A DNA stretch of 41,445 bases from Acidimicrobiales bacterium. Lineage in GTDB: Bacteria; Actinomycetota; Acidimicrobiia; Acidimicrobiales; Aldehydirespiratoraceae. A program made the position numbers and the translations under genes. Of the stretch, positions 1 through 6,785 are shown piece by piece. The stretch covers positions 1-41,445 of the forward strand of contig JAJCXY010000048.1 of NCBI GenBank assembly GCA_029263215.1, written 5' to 3'. The notes under the pieces are model-generated. The model worked only from the letters and a program-made list of their open reading frames with translations. It did no database searches and was not told where the DNA came from. The first letter of the stretch is position 1. Each line of letters starts with the position of its first letter.

Positions 1-131
1 AGGTTGAACCACACGTAGAACGTCATGAAGAACGCGATCCACGTGAAATGCAAGACCCGGATTCGCTCCTGCTCGAAGTCGAGGAGCTTCGGCGCCTGAT
101 CGGTTTCGTTTCCGTTGTCTGGGTTGGTCAC
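1..131 (-). CDS. NarK-type nitrate/nitrite MFS transporter, N-terminal fragment
   Basis: Only the first 43 codons lie in the window; the gene runs off the left edge. A GTG start at 131 gives a short polar N-terminus of about 25 residues and then a first membrane helix containing [16 protein letters not shown]. That pattern of an aromatic-rich first helix starting with His-Phe-Thr-Trp is typical of NarK/NasA transporters of the major facilitator superfamily, which move nitrate and nitrite across the cytoplasmic membrane. The gene follows the cytochrome c gene on the same strand after about 100 bases and is probably the last visible member of the respiratory operon. The exact substrate cannot be decided from this fragment. 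Confidence 0.65.
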   Translation of the reverse strand, partial: MTNPDNGNETDQAPKLLDFEQERIRVLHFTWIAFFMTFYVWFN

Positions 132-230
132 TCGTCGCTCACTTGTCGAGAATGGGAAGAACGTTCCTCGGGACACAATGTCTTGTCGAGGGTGGTCATT
201 AGAAGGGTCCTAGGTCCCGCCTCATCTGCC

Positions 231-680
231 TTACGGGTTGCGCCAATTCGGCACGCTCGGCGCGGTTTCCTCGAGGGAACGGAGGTAGGTGGCCACCGCC
301 TTGATCTGCTCGGAGGTGAGGGGCCCGCCGAAGTCCTGGGAGTAGGCGCCCATCGCCGAGCCGGGGATGCCGACCGACACGAGAAGTTGGATCTGCTCGT
401 TGGTTGCGCTCTGGAGGAACTCCTTGGCGTTGAGGGCCGGCGCGGTGATTCCCTCGCCGTCGTCTCCGTGGCAGGACGCGCAGTTGAACGCCCAGATGCT
501 CGCGCCCTCATGGGCCAGCGAGACGAGTTGCTCGGCGCGCGCATCCTCTCGGGCCGATGGCTCGTACGAGAGATAGATCGGGAAGGCAGCTGCCATGGCC
601 AGCAGCAGCACCGCTCCGACAACCATGATGCGGTTGGTGGATCGGTCGAGTTCGGGGTCGGTGGTGTAGCCGTAGGACAT
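231..680 (-). CDS. Membrane-anchored monoheme cytochrome c of a bc-type complex
   Basis: The protein has 149 residues. A single membrane helix at about residues 18-37 anchors it, and the rest is a class I cytochrome c domain with one heme site, C67-A-S-C70-H71. Met110 in GSAMGAY is the likely sixth heme ligand. The ATG at 680 overlaps the Rieske stop codon as ATGA, which makes it a better start than an upstream in-frame ATG at 704 lying inside the Rieske gene. As the last redox subunit of the neighbouring cytochrome b/Rieske set it should take electrons from the Rieske centre on the outer face of the membrane. In Actinobacteria QcrC is usually a diheme protein, so this shorter monoheme form is of a different type. 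Confidence 0.85.
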   Translation of the reverse strand: MSYGYTTDPELDRSTNRIMVVGAVLLLAMAAAFPIYLSYEPSAREDARAEQLVSLAHEGASIWAFNCASCHGDDGEGITAPALNAKEFLQSATNEQIQLLVSVGIPGSAMGAYSQDFGGPLTSEQIKAVATYLRSLEETAPSVPNWRNP

Positions 681-1189
681 CAGCCGTGATCCTCCTCTGC
701 GCACGCGGGACCGGTACTCGGCTCGTCGATCGTCTCGGTACCCGGGCTTGCGCCCTCGGTCTTGGTGCCGGTGTCGATGTAGACGAGTCCGTCTTCTCGG
801 ACCTCGATCGGGTGGCGATCCAGGCCGCGCGGCGACGGACCGGACAGCACTTCACCGGCCCGATTGAACACCGAGCCGTGACAGGGGCACTCGAACCGGT
901 TGGACGATTCGCAGAACGGAACCCGGCAACCCAGATGGGTGCACTTCTCCGACAGGGCGATCAGCTCACCGTCGATTTTCACGAGATGCGACTTTGCGGC
1001 CAGCACCTCCACGACACCGGTGTCGGGCACAGCGGCGGGGGAAACCGTGCGGACCTTGCCACCGAATCCTGAAGTGGCCAGAGGCTGGAGGAGGTCCCAC
1101 GTGGTCCATGCTCCCGCCGCCGCGATGAGCGCGGCACCGGCCTTCCAGATCCGGCCGAGGAACTTTCGGCGGGTCAGATCAATGCTCAT
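680..1189 (-). CDS. Rieske [2Fe-2S] subunit of a cytochrome bc complex
   Basis: The protein has 169 residues. The N-terminus carries a twin-arginine-like motif (TRRKFLG) followed by one hydrophobic helix at about residues 16-33, which fits a Tat-exported, uncleaved anchor. The cluster-binding boxes are complete: C83-T-H85-L-G-C88 and C101-P-C103-H104-G-S. C88 and C103 would form the disulfide that stabilises the cluster in bc-type Rieske proteins. The ATG at 1189 overlaps the stop of the subunit IV gene as ATGA; a further ATG 15 bases upstream is possible but lies inside that gene. The protein passes electrons from quinol at the Qo site to the adjacent cytochrome c. Confidence 0.93.
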   Translation of the reverse strand: MSIDLTRRKFLGRIWKAGAALIAAAGAWTTWDLLQPLATSGFGGKVRTVSPAAVPDTGVVEVLAAKSHLVKIDGELIALSEKCTHLGCRVPFCESSNRFECPCHGSVFNRAGEVLSGPSPRGLDRHPIEVREDGLVYIDTGTKTEGASPGTETIDEPSTGPACAEEDHG

Positions 1190-1698
1190 AGCTCTCCATG
1201 CCATTCATTCCAGGGCCAGACCCAACCCCAGTTGGGGCCACGGAAGGCGAAACCGACGATCGTGAGGACGATCCATGCGACGATCACGATCGTGAACGTG
1301 ACGACGGCGACCTTGCGGTGCCGGGGTTTGTCGTGGGGACTGGTGTCGATGTAGGGCAGGGCGATGAGCCCGGTGATGATTGCTCCGGGAACCAGCACGC
1401 CTGCCACCAGCGGATGGAAGTGCGACAGGAGCTCTTGAAGGGCCGCGAAGTACCACGGGGCCTTCTCCGGGTTGGGAGTCTGCGACGGATTGGCCACCGA
1501 CCGCAGGGGAGCGTCGAACAGCACCGAGATCACGAGGACCGACAACAGGATCCCCATGGCTGCCACCGCGTGGCGTATCAGCAGATGGGGCCAAACCATG
1601 ACGAGGTCTTGGTCGTCGGGTTCCTTGCGATCGCCGGCCACGGGCTTGCCCGGCACGAGACCGAGCACCCGGCGTCCGTCGGGAGTGGTTTCAGTCAT
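1186..1698 (-). CDS. Cytochrome b C-terminal subunit (subunit IV / PetD-like)
   Basis: The protein has 170 residues and about three membrane helices. It matches the C-terminal part of cytochrome b that is a separate protein in b6f-type complexes. The Qo-site loop reads PNPEKAPWYFAALQELL, so the family motif PEWY appears here as APWY and lacks the glutamate often linked to quinol proton release. The ATG at 1698 overlaps the 3' end of the cytochrome b gene by 8 bases, so translation is probably coupled. Together with the b6-like subunit it forms the membrane core of the complex. Family assignment is strong; the functional effect of the altered motif is inference. Confidence 0.87.
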   Translation of the reverse strand: MTETTPDGRRVLGLVPGKPVAGDRKEPDDQDLVMVWPHLLIRHAVAAMGILLSVLVISVLFDAPLRSVANPSQTPNPEKAPWYFAALQELLSHFHPLVAGVLVPGAIITGLIALPYIDTSPHDKPRHRKVAVVTFTIVIVAWIVLTIVGFAFRGPNWGWVWPWNEWHGEL

Positions 1699-2437
1699 CG
1701 GCTTCGCTCCTGTCGAGGTCGAGCATGGCGTCCTTGCGCCAGCGCCAGAGATGGATCATCAGCACGAACACGATGAGCGATGGCAGGACCGCCACATGCA
1801 GCACGTAGAACCGCAGCAGGGTGGCAGCGCCTACGACCGGGCCACCGAGCAGCATCTCCTGAACCGAGCCGCCGATGAGGGGCACGAATGCAGCCATTTC
1901 GGTGCCGACGGTGACGGCCCAGAAGGCCAGCTGGTCCCACGGCAGCAGGTAGCCGGTGAACGACAGCAGCAGGGTGAGCACTAGCAGGATCACGCCGATT
2001 ACCCAGTTGAACTGGCGAGGCGCCTTGTAGGCGCCGCGGTAGAAGACGCGTGCCATGTGCATCGCCACCGCGAGCACCATCATGTGAGCCGACCAGCGGT
2101 GCACATTTCGGATGTATTGGCCGAACGTGACCTCGGTCTGGATTGTCTGGATGTCGGTGTACGCCTGGTTGGGCGACGGCACGTAGAAGAACATCAGGTA
2201 GATACCGGAGACGACCAGGGAGCCGAACAGCACCGTCGAGATGATTCCGAGATACCACGAGAACCGGAAGCTGAGCTCACGGCGCCGGATCTTCACCGGA
2301 TAGATGTGCAACAAGAAGTTGGACCAGTGACCTGCGGCGCGATCGCGCGGCGTGACCCGCGGCGGCGACCGGAAGATCGACTTGCCCACTGGGGTTCGGC
2401 GAAGTCGGGCGACCACGCCTGTTCTTTCATCTGTCAT
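1691..2437 (-). CDS. Cytochrome b, b6-type N-terminal subunit
   Basis: The protein has 248 residues and four core helices. Four heme-ligand histidines are visible, H113/H127 in the second helix and H214/H229 in the fourth. Their spacings (13 and 14 residues between ligands) match cytochrome b6 rather than the bc1 form. The conserved segment NVHRWSAHMMVL is present. The position that carries the Cys binding the extra heme ci in b6f complexes is Tyr62 here, so that third heme is not expected to be covalently attached. The ATG at 2437 overlaps the stop of the flavoprotein gene as ATGA. The long arginine-rich N-terminus of about 55 residues is cytoplasmic. Confidence 0.92.
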   Translation of the reverse strand: MTDERTGVVARLRRTPVGKSIFRSPPRVTPRDRAAGHWSNFLLHIYPVKIRRRELSFRFSWYLGIISTVLFGSLVVSGIYLMFFYVPSPNQAYTDIQTIQTEVTFGQYIRNVHRWSAHMMVLAVAMHMARVFYRGAYKAPRQFNWVIGVILLVLTLLLSFTGYLLPWDQLAFWAVTVGTEMAAFVPLIGGSVQEMLLGGPVVGAATLLRFYVLHVAVLPSLIVFVLMIHLWRWRKDAMLDLDRSEADD

Positions 2438-4263
2438 GCCCATGTGGGAACTCCGACTCCTGTCCACATCCCCATCGACAAGGCGTCGGGGGGACAACGT
2501 TCGATACAGAGTCCGCAGCGGATGCATGCGGTCTCGTCGAGTAGTAGTGCGGTGCCGCCCTCCTGGCCGGGTTCGACCTCTTCAGATGGCACCAGTGCGA
2601 TCAGATCGAGCGGACAGACGTCGGCGCACAAGGCACAGAGAACGCAGCGATCGACGTCGAGAAGGATGTTGGCGAAGCACCGCAGGCAACGGCTTGCCTC
2701 GCACTTGGCCTGATCGGGGGTGAAGCCGGTCTCAACCTCGGCGAGCCCCATCCGTCGACCGGTCTCGAGGGTGGGAACGTCGACGCGGGTCTCGCGGTCG
2801 TACAGATCGTCGAGCCGATGGAACTGCTTGAGGTGGACCATGCGCCCGGCCTTCGCCGACTCGAGTTCGCCACCGAACGAGGTGTGGATGTCGGCAGCGG
2901 CTCGGCGGCCGTCGGCGACCGCATCGATTAGGGTTCGAGGCCCCTTGGCCGCATCGCCGCCTGCCCAGACATCGGACAGCGAGGTGCTGCATTTGGCATC
3001 ATCGACGAGGATGGTGCGCCGGGGGCTCACCTCAGGTCCGCCATCTCCGAGGGCATCGAGGTCGATGGCCTGGCCGATGGCGAGGATCACGGTGTCGGCT
3101 TCGAAGGTCGACTGGTCGTCCTGGTCGAATTCAGGGCTGAAGCGGTGATCCTCGTCGAAAACGCGAGTGACGCCGACCGTCTCGAGGCCGGTCACCCGTC
3201 CGTCGGCCACCGCTATGCGGGCCGGTCCCCGGCGGGCCACGAAGGTGATGCCCTCGTTTTCGGCCTCCTCGATCTCAAAGTCGTGGGCCGGCATCTCGTC
3301 GCGAGACTCGAGGGAGATCACCGTGATGTCCCTAGCGCCCGCCCGTGCGGCCGAGCGGGCCACATCGATGGCTTCGACTATCGACGAGCGCTCGTCATCT
3401 TCGTTGTAGCGCTCGGCCAGCTTGTCGCCGTTGCCGTTCCCATCGTCTCGCTTGGCGTCGTAGTCGGCGGCTCTCAGAGCGGTTCGAGCTGCGTCCATGG
3501 CAACGTCGCCGCCGCCGACCACCACCACTCGTTCGCCGATGTCGACTTCGAATCCCCGGTTCATGTTGATGAGGAATTCGATCGCCTTGAAGACCCCGTC
3601 GGCATCGGCGCCGTCGATGTCGAGGCCCCGCCCGAGGGTTGCCCCGATTCCCAGGAACACCGCGTCGTGACGTTCCCTGAGCTGCTCGAGTGTGATGTCG
3701 ACACCGAGCTTGGTTTCGTATTCGACATGTACGCCGAGGTCGATGATCGCCCCCACGTCGCGAGCCAGAACATCGCGGTCGAGTCGATACTCCGGGATGC
3801 CGAGCCACATCGCGCCACCGAGCTTCTCGGTGGCCTCGTAGAGGGTGACCTTGTAGCCCCATCGACGAAGGTCGTGGGCGCAGGCCAGGCCGGCCGGTCC
3901 GCCCCCGACGATCCCGATGCTTTGATCGAGATCGACGGGCGGCGGTGCTGCCACCTTCCTCCAGTGTTCTCCGTTTTCCGCCTCGGGCCCGAATTGTTCG
4001 GTGACGTAGCGCTTCAGGGCCCGAATTGCGATCGGTTCGTCGATCTGGCCACGACGACACGCGTCTTCGCAAGGGGCGGCACAGACCCGCCCGCAGACCG
4101 AAGCGAACGGGTTGGGCATGCGGGCGGTGAGGTAGGCCTGTTCATCGTCGCCGTCGGCGATGGCTGCGACATACATCCCCGCGTTGGTGTGCACCGGGCA
4201 CGCTGCGAGACAGGGAATGTTGGTGTCGAAGTAGGCCAGATTGTCGCCCCCACCTTCGCCCAT
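2434..4263 (-). CDS. GltD-like Fe-S/FAD NAD(P)H oxidoreductase with C-terminal 2x[4Fe-4S] domain
   Basis: The protein has 609 residues. The N-terminus carries the Cys-rich domain seen in glutamate synthase small subunit and related proteins (C18, C22, C57, C61, C65, C69). An FAD-binding motif GIVGGGPAGLA follows at about 117-127, and a second dinucleotide motif (VVVGGGDVAMDAARTAL) lies in the middle. The C-terminus is a ferredoxin domain with two full cluster motifs, at about 540-550 (CVLCALCADVCP) and 580-590 (CIRCGLCIERCP). The ATG at 4263 forms an ATGA overlap with the preceding small membrane protein. No glutamate synthase large subunit is nearby. Placement directly ahead of cytochrome b in one operon suggests electron exchange between NAD(P)H or ferredoxin and the bc-type complex; that role is inference. 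Confidence 0.88.
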   Translation of the reverse strand: MGEGGGDNLAYFDTNIPCLAACPVHTNAGMYVAAIADGDDEQAYLTARMPNPFASVCGRVCAAPCEDACRRGQIDEPIAIRALKRYVTEQFGPEAENGEHWRKVAAPPPVDLDQSIGIVGGGPAGLACAHDLRRWGYKVTLYEATEKLGGAMWLGIPEYRLDRDVLARDVGAIIDLGVHVEYETKLGVDITLEQLRERHDAVFLGIGATLGRGLDIDGADADGVFKAIEFLINMNRGFEVDIGERVVVVGGGDVAMDAARTALRAADYDAKRDDGNGNGDKLAERYNEDDERSSIVEAIDVARSAARAGARDITVISLESRDEMPAHDFEIEEAENEGITFVARRGPARIAVADGRVTGLETVGVTRVFDEDHRFSPEFDQDDQSTFEADTVILAIGQAIDLDALGDGGPEVSPRRTILVDDAKCSTSLSDVWAGGDAAKGPRTLIDAVADGRRAAADIHTSFGGELESAKAGRMVHLKQFHRLDDLYDRETRVDVPTLETGRRMGLAEVETGFTPDQAKCEASRCLRCFANILLDVDRCVLCALCADVCPLDLIALVPSEEVEPGQEGGTALLLDETACIRCGLCIERCPPDALSMGMWTGVGVPTWA

Positions 4264-4583
4264 CAGACCCTCTTCTCGCGGTGGGCGTACCAGAGTCCTC
4301 CGAGAGTGGCCGTGAAGGCCGCTCCCCAGATCCCGGCGGAGATGAGATCTTGAGCGTTGCGGTTGAGGTCTGACACCGCAGACATACCGATTACATATGA
4401 GGGCAGATAGACCGTGGTGAACACCACGAACACAACAATGACGATCGCCTTCAGCCAGGCATCGAGCCACGACGTTTCGGTGCGCTCATTGGCGCCGAAC
4501 ACACGGCGACGAGCAACGATGGCGAGCAGGGTTGCGGCAATTGCGGCCACGACCACGTTGGGGATTCCGAAGACGGCTAGCAC
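4263..4583 (-). CDS. Small membrane protein heading the cytochrome bc operon
   Basis: The protein has 106 residues and starts with GTG. Three hydrophobic segments are visible at about residues 5-24, 44-66 and 82-99, the last followed by a short basic tail (HREKRV). I do not recognise the family. Its stop overlaps the flavoprotein start as ATGA, so it is the first gene of the leftward respiratory operon and is probably translated together with the flavoprotein. It could serve as a membrane anchor for that otherwise soluble protein or as an accessory subunit of the complex. Both roles rest on gene position only. Confidence 0.6.
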   Translation of the reverse strand: MLAVFGIPNVVVAAIAATLLAIVARRRVFGANERTETSWLDAWLKAIVIVVFVVFTTVYLPSYVIGMSAVSDLNRNAQDLISAGIWGAAFTATLGGLWYAHREKRV

Positions 4584-4616
4584 GTAGCCATTCTTTGCGG
4601 TCGGGCCGCTTGTGAA

Positions 4617-4638
4617 CTAGGGCACTAGGTCCCTCTAG
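4617..4638. other. Short inverted repeat between respiratory operon and upstream gene
   Basis: CTAGGG and CCCTCTAG face each other across a short loop that itself contains ACTAGG. The site lies after the stop of the Thr-linker protein gene (4648) and before the GTG of the first respiratory gene (4583), both read leftward. It may be a terminator for the former or an operator for the latter. No T-run follows, so an intrinsic terminator is not well supported. Confidence 0.3.
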
Positions 4639-4647
4639 CAAGTGCCG

Positions 4648-5379
4648 CTAATCGCAGAATCCGCCACCCCAACTGATCTCGAAAACCGGCTCATCGACCG
4701 ACTCGCCGAAGGCCAGGTAGATCCACGTGAAGTTGTCGGTGACCAAGGTGAGGCCGAAAGGCTCCTGATAGTTGGTCGCGAACCCCGTGACGGCCGAGAT
4801 CTCGGCGATGGTGCTGGTGGCGACAACCCCTTCGTGCAGCCGGACTTCGCCCGGGGTCGGATCATCAGGACCGGGGTTCCAGCTCCAGCGTTCGAGGACT
4901 TCCGGACCTTCGAATCGGCTGAACACGACCCTGAGCCGGCCCCACGCGTAACTGCGTTCCATGCTGCCGTCACTCCCATCGAACTGGCAACCGGCGCTCC
5001 AGCCGGAGTCGTCGTCGGGAGGCCCATAAGAAGTGATCAATTCGTCGACAACGTCGGCAAGGGGTGAGCCGATGGCAAATCCTGCGACCTGGCCGGATGG
5101 CACGTCGGCCATTGGAGGCGGCGGCACGGTCGATGTGGTGGTCGTGGTCGTGCTTGTCGTGGTGGTGCTTGTCGTGGTCGTGCTCGTCGTGGTGCTGGTA
5201 CTGGTGGTCGAGGTCGAGGTTGTGGTGGGAGCCTCACTTGTGGTCGAAGTGGTGGACGTCCCCTCGCCCGCGGCTGTGTCGGGCCCGTCGTCGCCTCCCG
5301 ATTGGGCCAGTGCGTAGCCCGCGAACAGTCCGATGAGTAACACGATCACCGCGACCAGGCCGGCTTCTCGTCTCGTCAT
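4648..5379 (-). CDS. Membrane-anchored or secreted protein with Thr/Ser-rich linker
   Basis: The protein has 243 residues. An N-terminal hydrophobic helix (about 9-26) acts as signal or anchor. A low-complexity Thr/Ser linker at about residues 40-86 follows and ends in a short proline run. The rest is a compact domain of about 150 residues with two cysteines, in CQFDGS and at the very C-terminus. Such Thr-rich stalks usually carry an exported domain away from the membrane. I do not recognise the C-terminal domain. A good ribosome site (AAAGGA) precedes the ATG. It lies 42 bases after the small subunit of a molybdenum hydroxylase on the same strand and may belong to that transcript. Confidence 0.7.
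   Translation of the reverse strand: MTRREAGLVAVIVLLIGLFAGYALAQSGGDDGPDTAAGEGTSTTSTTSEAPTTTSTSTTSTSTTTSTTTTSTTTTSTTTTTTSTVPPPPMADVPSGQVAGFAIGSPLADVVDELITSYGPPDDDSGWSAGCQFDGSDGSMERSYAWGRLRVVFSRFEGPEVLERWSWNPGPDDPTPGEVRLHEGVVATSTIAEISAVTGFATNYQEPFGLTLVTDNFTWIYLAFGESVDEPVFEISWGGGFCD
5136..5240. repeat. Low-complexity repeat encoding the Thr/Ser linker
   Basis: On the + strand this tract is built from degenerate GTGGTGGTCGTG- and CTTGTCGTGGTG-like units. Read on the minus strand it encodes runs of Thr and Ser codons in the linker of the protein at 4648-5379. Such tracts change length easily by slippage in whole codons. Confidence 0.75.
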
Positions 5380-5421
5380 CTCTCGTTCCTTTCAGAGCCG
5401 CGCCATGGTGGCGCGGAATGC

Positions 5422-5889
5422 TCAGCCGAGCTCTGCCGCGGCATGCTCCACCGCGGCCAGGATTTTGGCGTAGCCGGTGCACCGACAGAGGTTGCCGCTG
5501 AGACCGATCCGCACATCCTCGGGGGTCGGGTTGGCCGTGCGATCGAGCAGGGCATGAGCCGACATGATCATGCCCGGCGTGCAAAAGCCACACTGGACCC
5601 CGCCCTCCTCGAGCAGCTTTCGCTGCAACACGTGCATCTCGTCGCCTTGCATGACCCCCTCTACCGTGGTGATCGAACGACCCTGGGCCTGCACGGCCAG
5701 ATAGGAGCACGAGTTGACCGGTTGGCCGTCGAGCAGCACCATGCAGGCCCCGCACTCACAGTCGTCGCAGCCCTCCTTCGTGCCGGTGAGGCCGATCTCT
5801 TCTCGGATGACCGACAGCAGATTGCGCGATTGGTCGACGCTCACCGGGTAGGCGACGCCGTTGACCTCGAGGTCGAATGATTCGCTCAT
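5422..5889 (-). CDS. Molybdenum hydroxylase small subunit, 2x[2Fe-2S] (CoxS/HcrC-like)
   Basis: The protein has 155 residues. The plant-type [2Fe-2S] site is C41, C46, C49 and C61; the second, family-specific site is C100, C103, C135 and C137 (QCGFCTPG and NLCRCTGY). The first site reads GCDDCECGAC and carries an additional Cys44 where relatives usually have a small or acidic residue. The start ATG at 5889 forms an ATGA overlap with the medium subunit. The subunit relays electrons from the molybdenum centre to FAD. It is the third gene of an L-M-S operon. Confidence 0.93.
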   Translation of the reverse strand: MSESFDLEVNGVAYPVSVDQSRNLLSVIREEIGLTGTKEGCDDCECGACMVLLDGQPVNSCSYLAVQAQGRSITTVEGVMQGDEMHVLQRKLLEEGGVQCGFCTPGMIMSAHALLDRTANPTPEDVRIGLSGNLCRCTGYAKILAAVEHAAAELG

Positions 5890-6785
5890 CACGCAGCTCC
5901 GATTCCGATGGACCGATTGACCGGTACGGCAATGTCTTCTCCCGCGGCTCTCCTCGCGGCCGCGACCACCGCCCGTTTGGCCATCACACCCACACAGTGG
6001 CGGCGGTAGCTGTCGCTCGCCCTCAGGTCGCTTATCGGTGATGCCTGTTCCCCGGCGAGACCGGCCGCGGCAGAGGCCGCTGATTCGGGATCTCGCCCGA
6101 CGAGAGCATCACCGACACCCTCGACGAGGAGGACGGTGGGGGCTACCGCGCTGAGTGCCACTTCCGCGGCTGCGATCGTCCCGTCGTCGCCCAGGGTCAC
6201 CGCGGCAGCCGCGCCGACCACCGCTATCTCCATCGCTCGCCGATATTCGAGGCGTACGTACGCGCTCCCGCTGCGCTGCGGGGCCGAACTGAGGGTGACT
6301 CCGATCAAGAGTTCGTCAGCTTGAGCCGAGGTGGTACCCGGGCCGGTCCAGAGCTCATCGAGTGGCACCGATCGCGATCCTCCAACGGACTGGAGATCTG
6401 CGACCGCACCCAGCACCATGAGAGGAGCCCCGGTGTCCATTGCCGGTGAGGCGTTCATCACGTTGCCCCCCAGGGTGCCCACATGTCGGGTGGAGGGTGA
6501 GCCCACCAGCGCGGCCGCGTCGGCGAGGGCGGTGAACTCCGCCACGACCAACGGATCGGTCATGAGGGTGGCGTGGGTGACGAGCGCGCCGATTCGGATT
6601 CCACCGGGCCCGGGACCGATCTCGGCGAGTTGATCGATGCGATCGATGGCCACCAGCTCGTCGGGCAACGCCTCCTTGCCATGGCGCGCCCCCACCACCA
6701 GATCGGTACCGCCCGCGATCGGACGGGCCCCTGCCGCAATCGCGGCGAGAGCATCGTCGAGACTCTCGGCTATCAAGAAGCTCAT
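5889..6785 (-). CDS. Molybdenum hydroxylase FAD subunit (CoxM-like)
   Basis: The protein has 298 residues, normal for the FAD-binding medium subunit of xanthine dehydrogenase-family enzymes. The FAD motifs are PIAGGTDLVV near residue 22 and GTLGGNVMNASPAMD near residue 103, followed by the C-terminal CO dehydrogenase flavoprotein domain. It accepts electrons from the [2Fe-2S] subunit and passes them to the physiological acceptor. It overlaps the large subunit upstream by 4 bases and the small subunit downstream as ATGA, so all three are translated as one unit. Confidence 0.92.
   Translation of the reverse strand: MSFLIAESLDDALAAIAAGARPIAGGTDLVVGARHGKEALPDELVAIDRIDQLAEIGPGPGGIRIGALVTHATLMTDPLVVAEFTALADAAALVGSPSTRHVGTLGGNVMNASPAMDTGAPLMVLGAVADLQSVGGSRSVPLDELWTGPGTTSAQADELLIGVTLSSAPQRSGSAYVRLEYRRAMEIAVVGAAAAVTLGDDGTIAAAEVALSAVAPTVLLVEGVGDALVGRDPESAASAAAGLAGEQASPISDLRASDSYRRHCVGVMAKRAVVAAARRAAGEDIAVPVNRSIGIGAA

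Noticed and set aside
2434..4263. Glutamate synthase small subunit
   Set aside because: No large subunit is adjacent, the protein carries an extra C-terminal double [4Fe-4S] domain, and it is coupled to cytochrome bc genes.
4617..4638. Intrinsic terminator
   Set aside because: The stem is short and no T-run follows in either direction, so it is listed only as an inverted repeat.
5136..5240. CRISPR-like or intergenic tandem array
   Set aside because: The units are very short, without spacers, and lie within an open frame as Thr/Ser codons.
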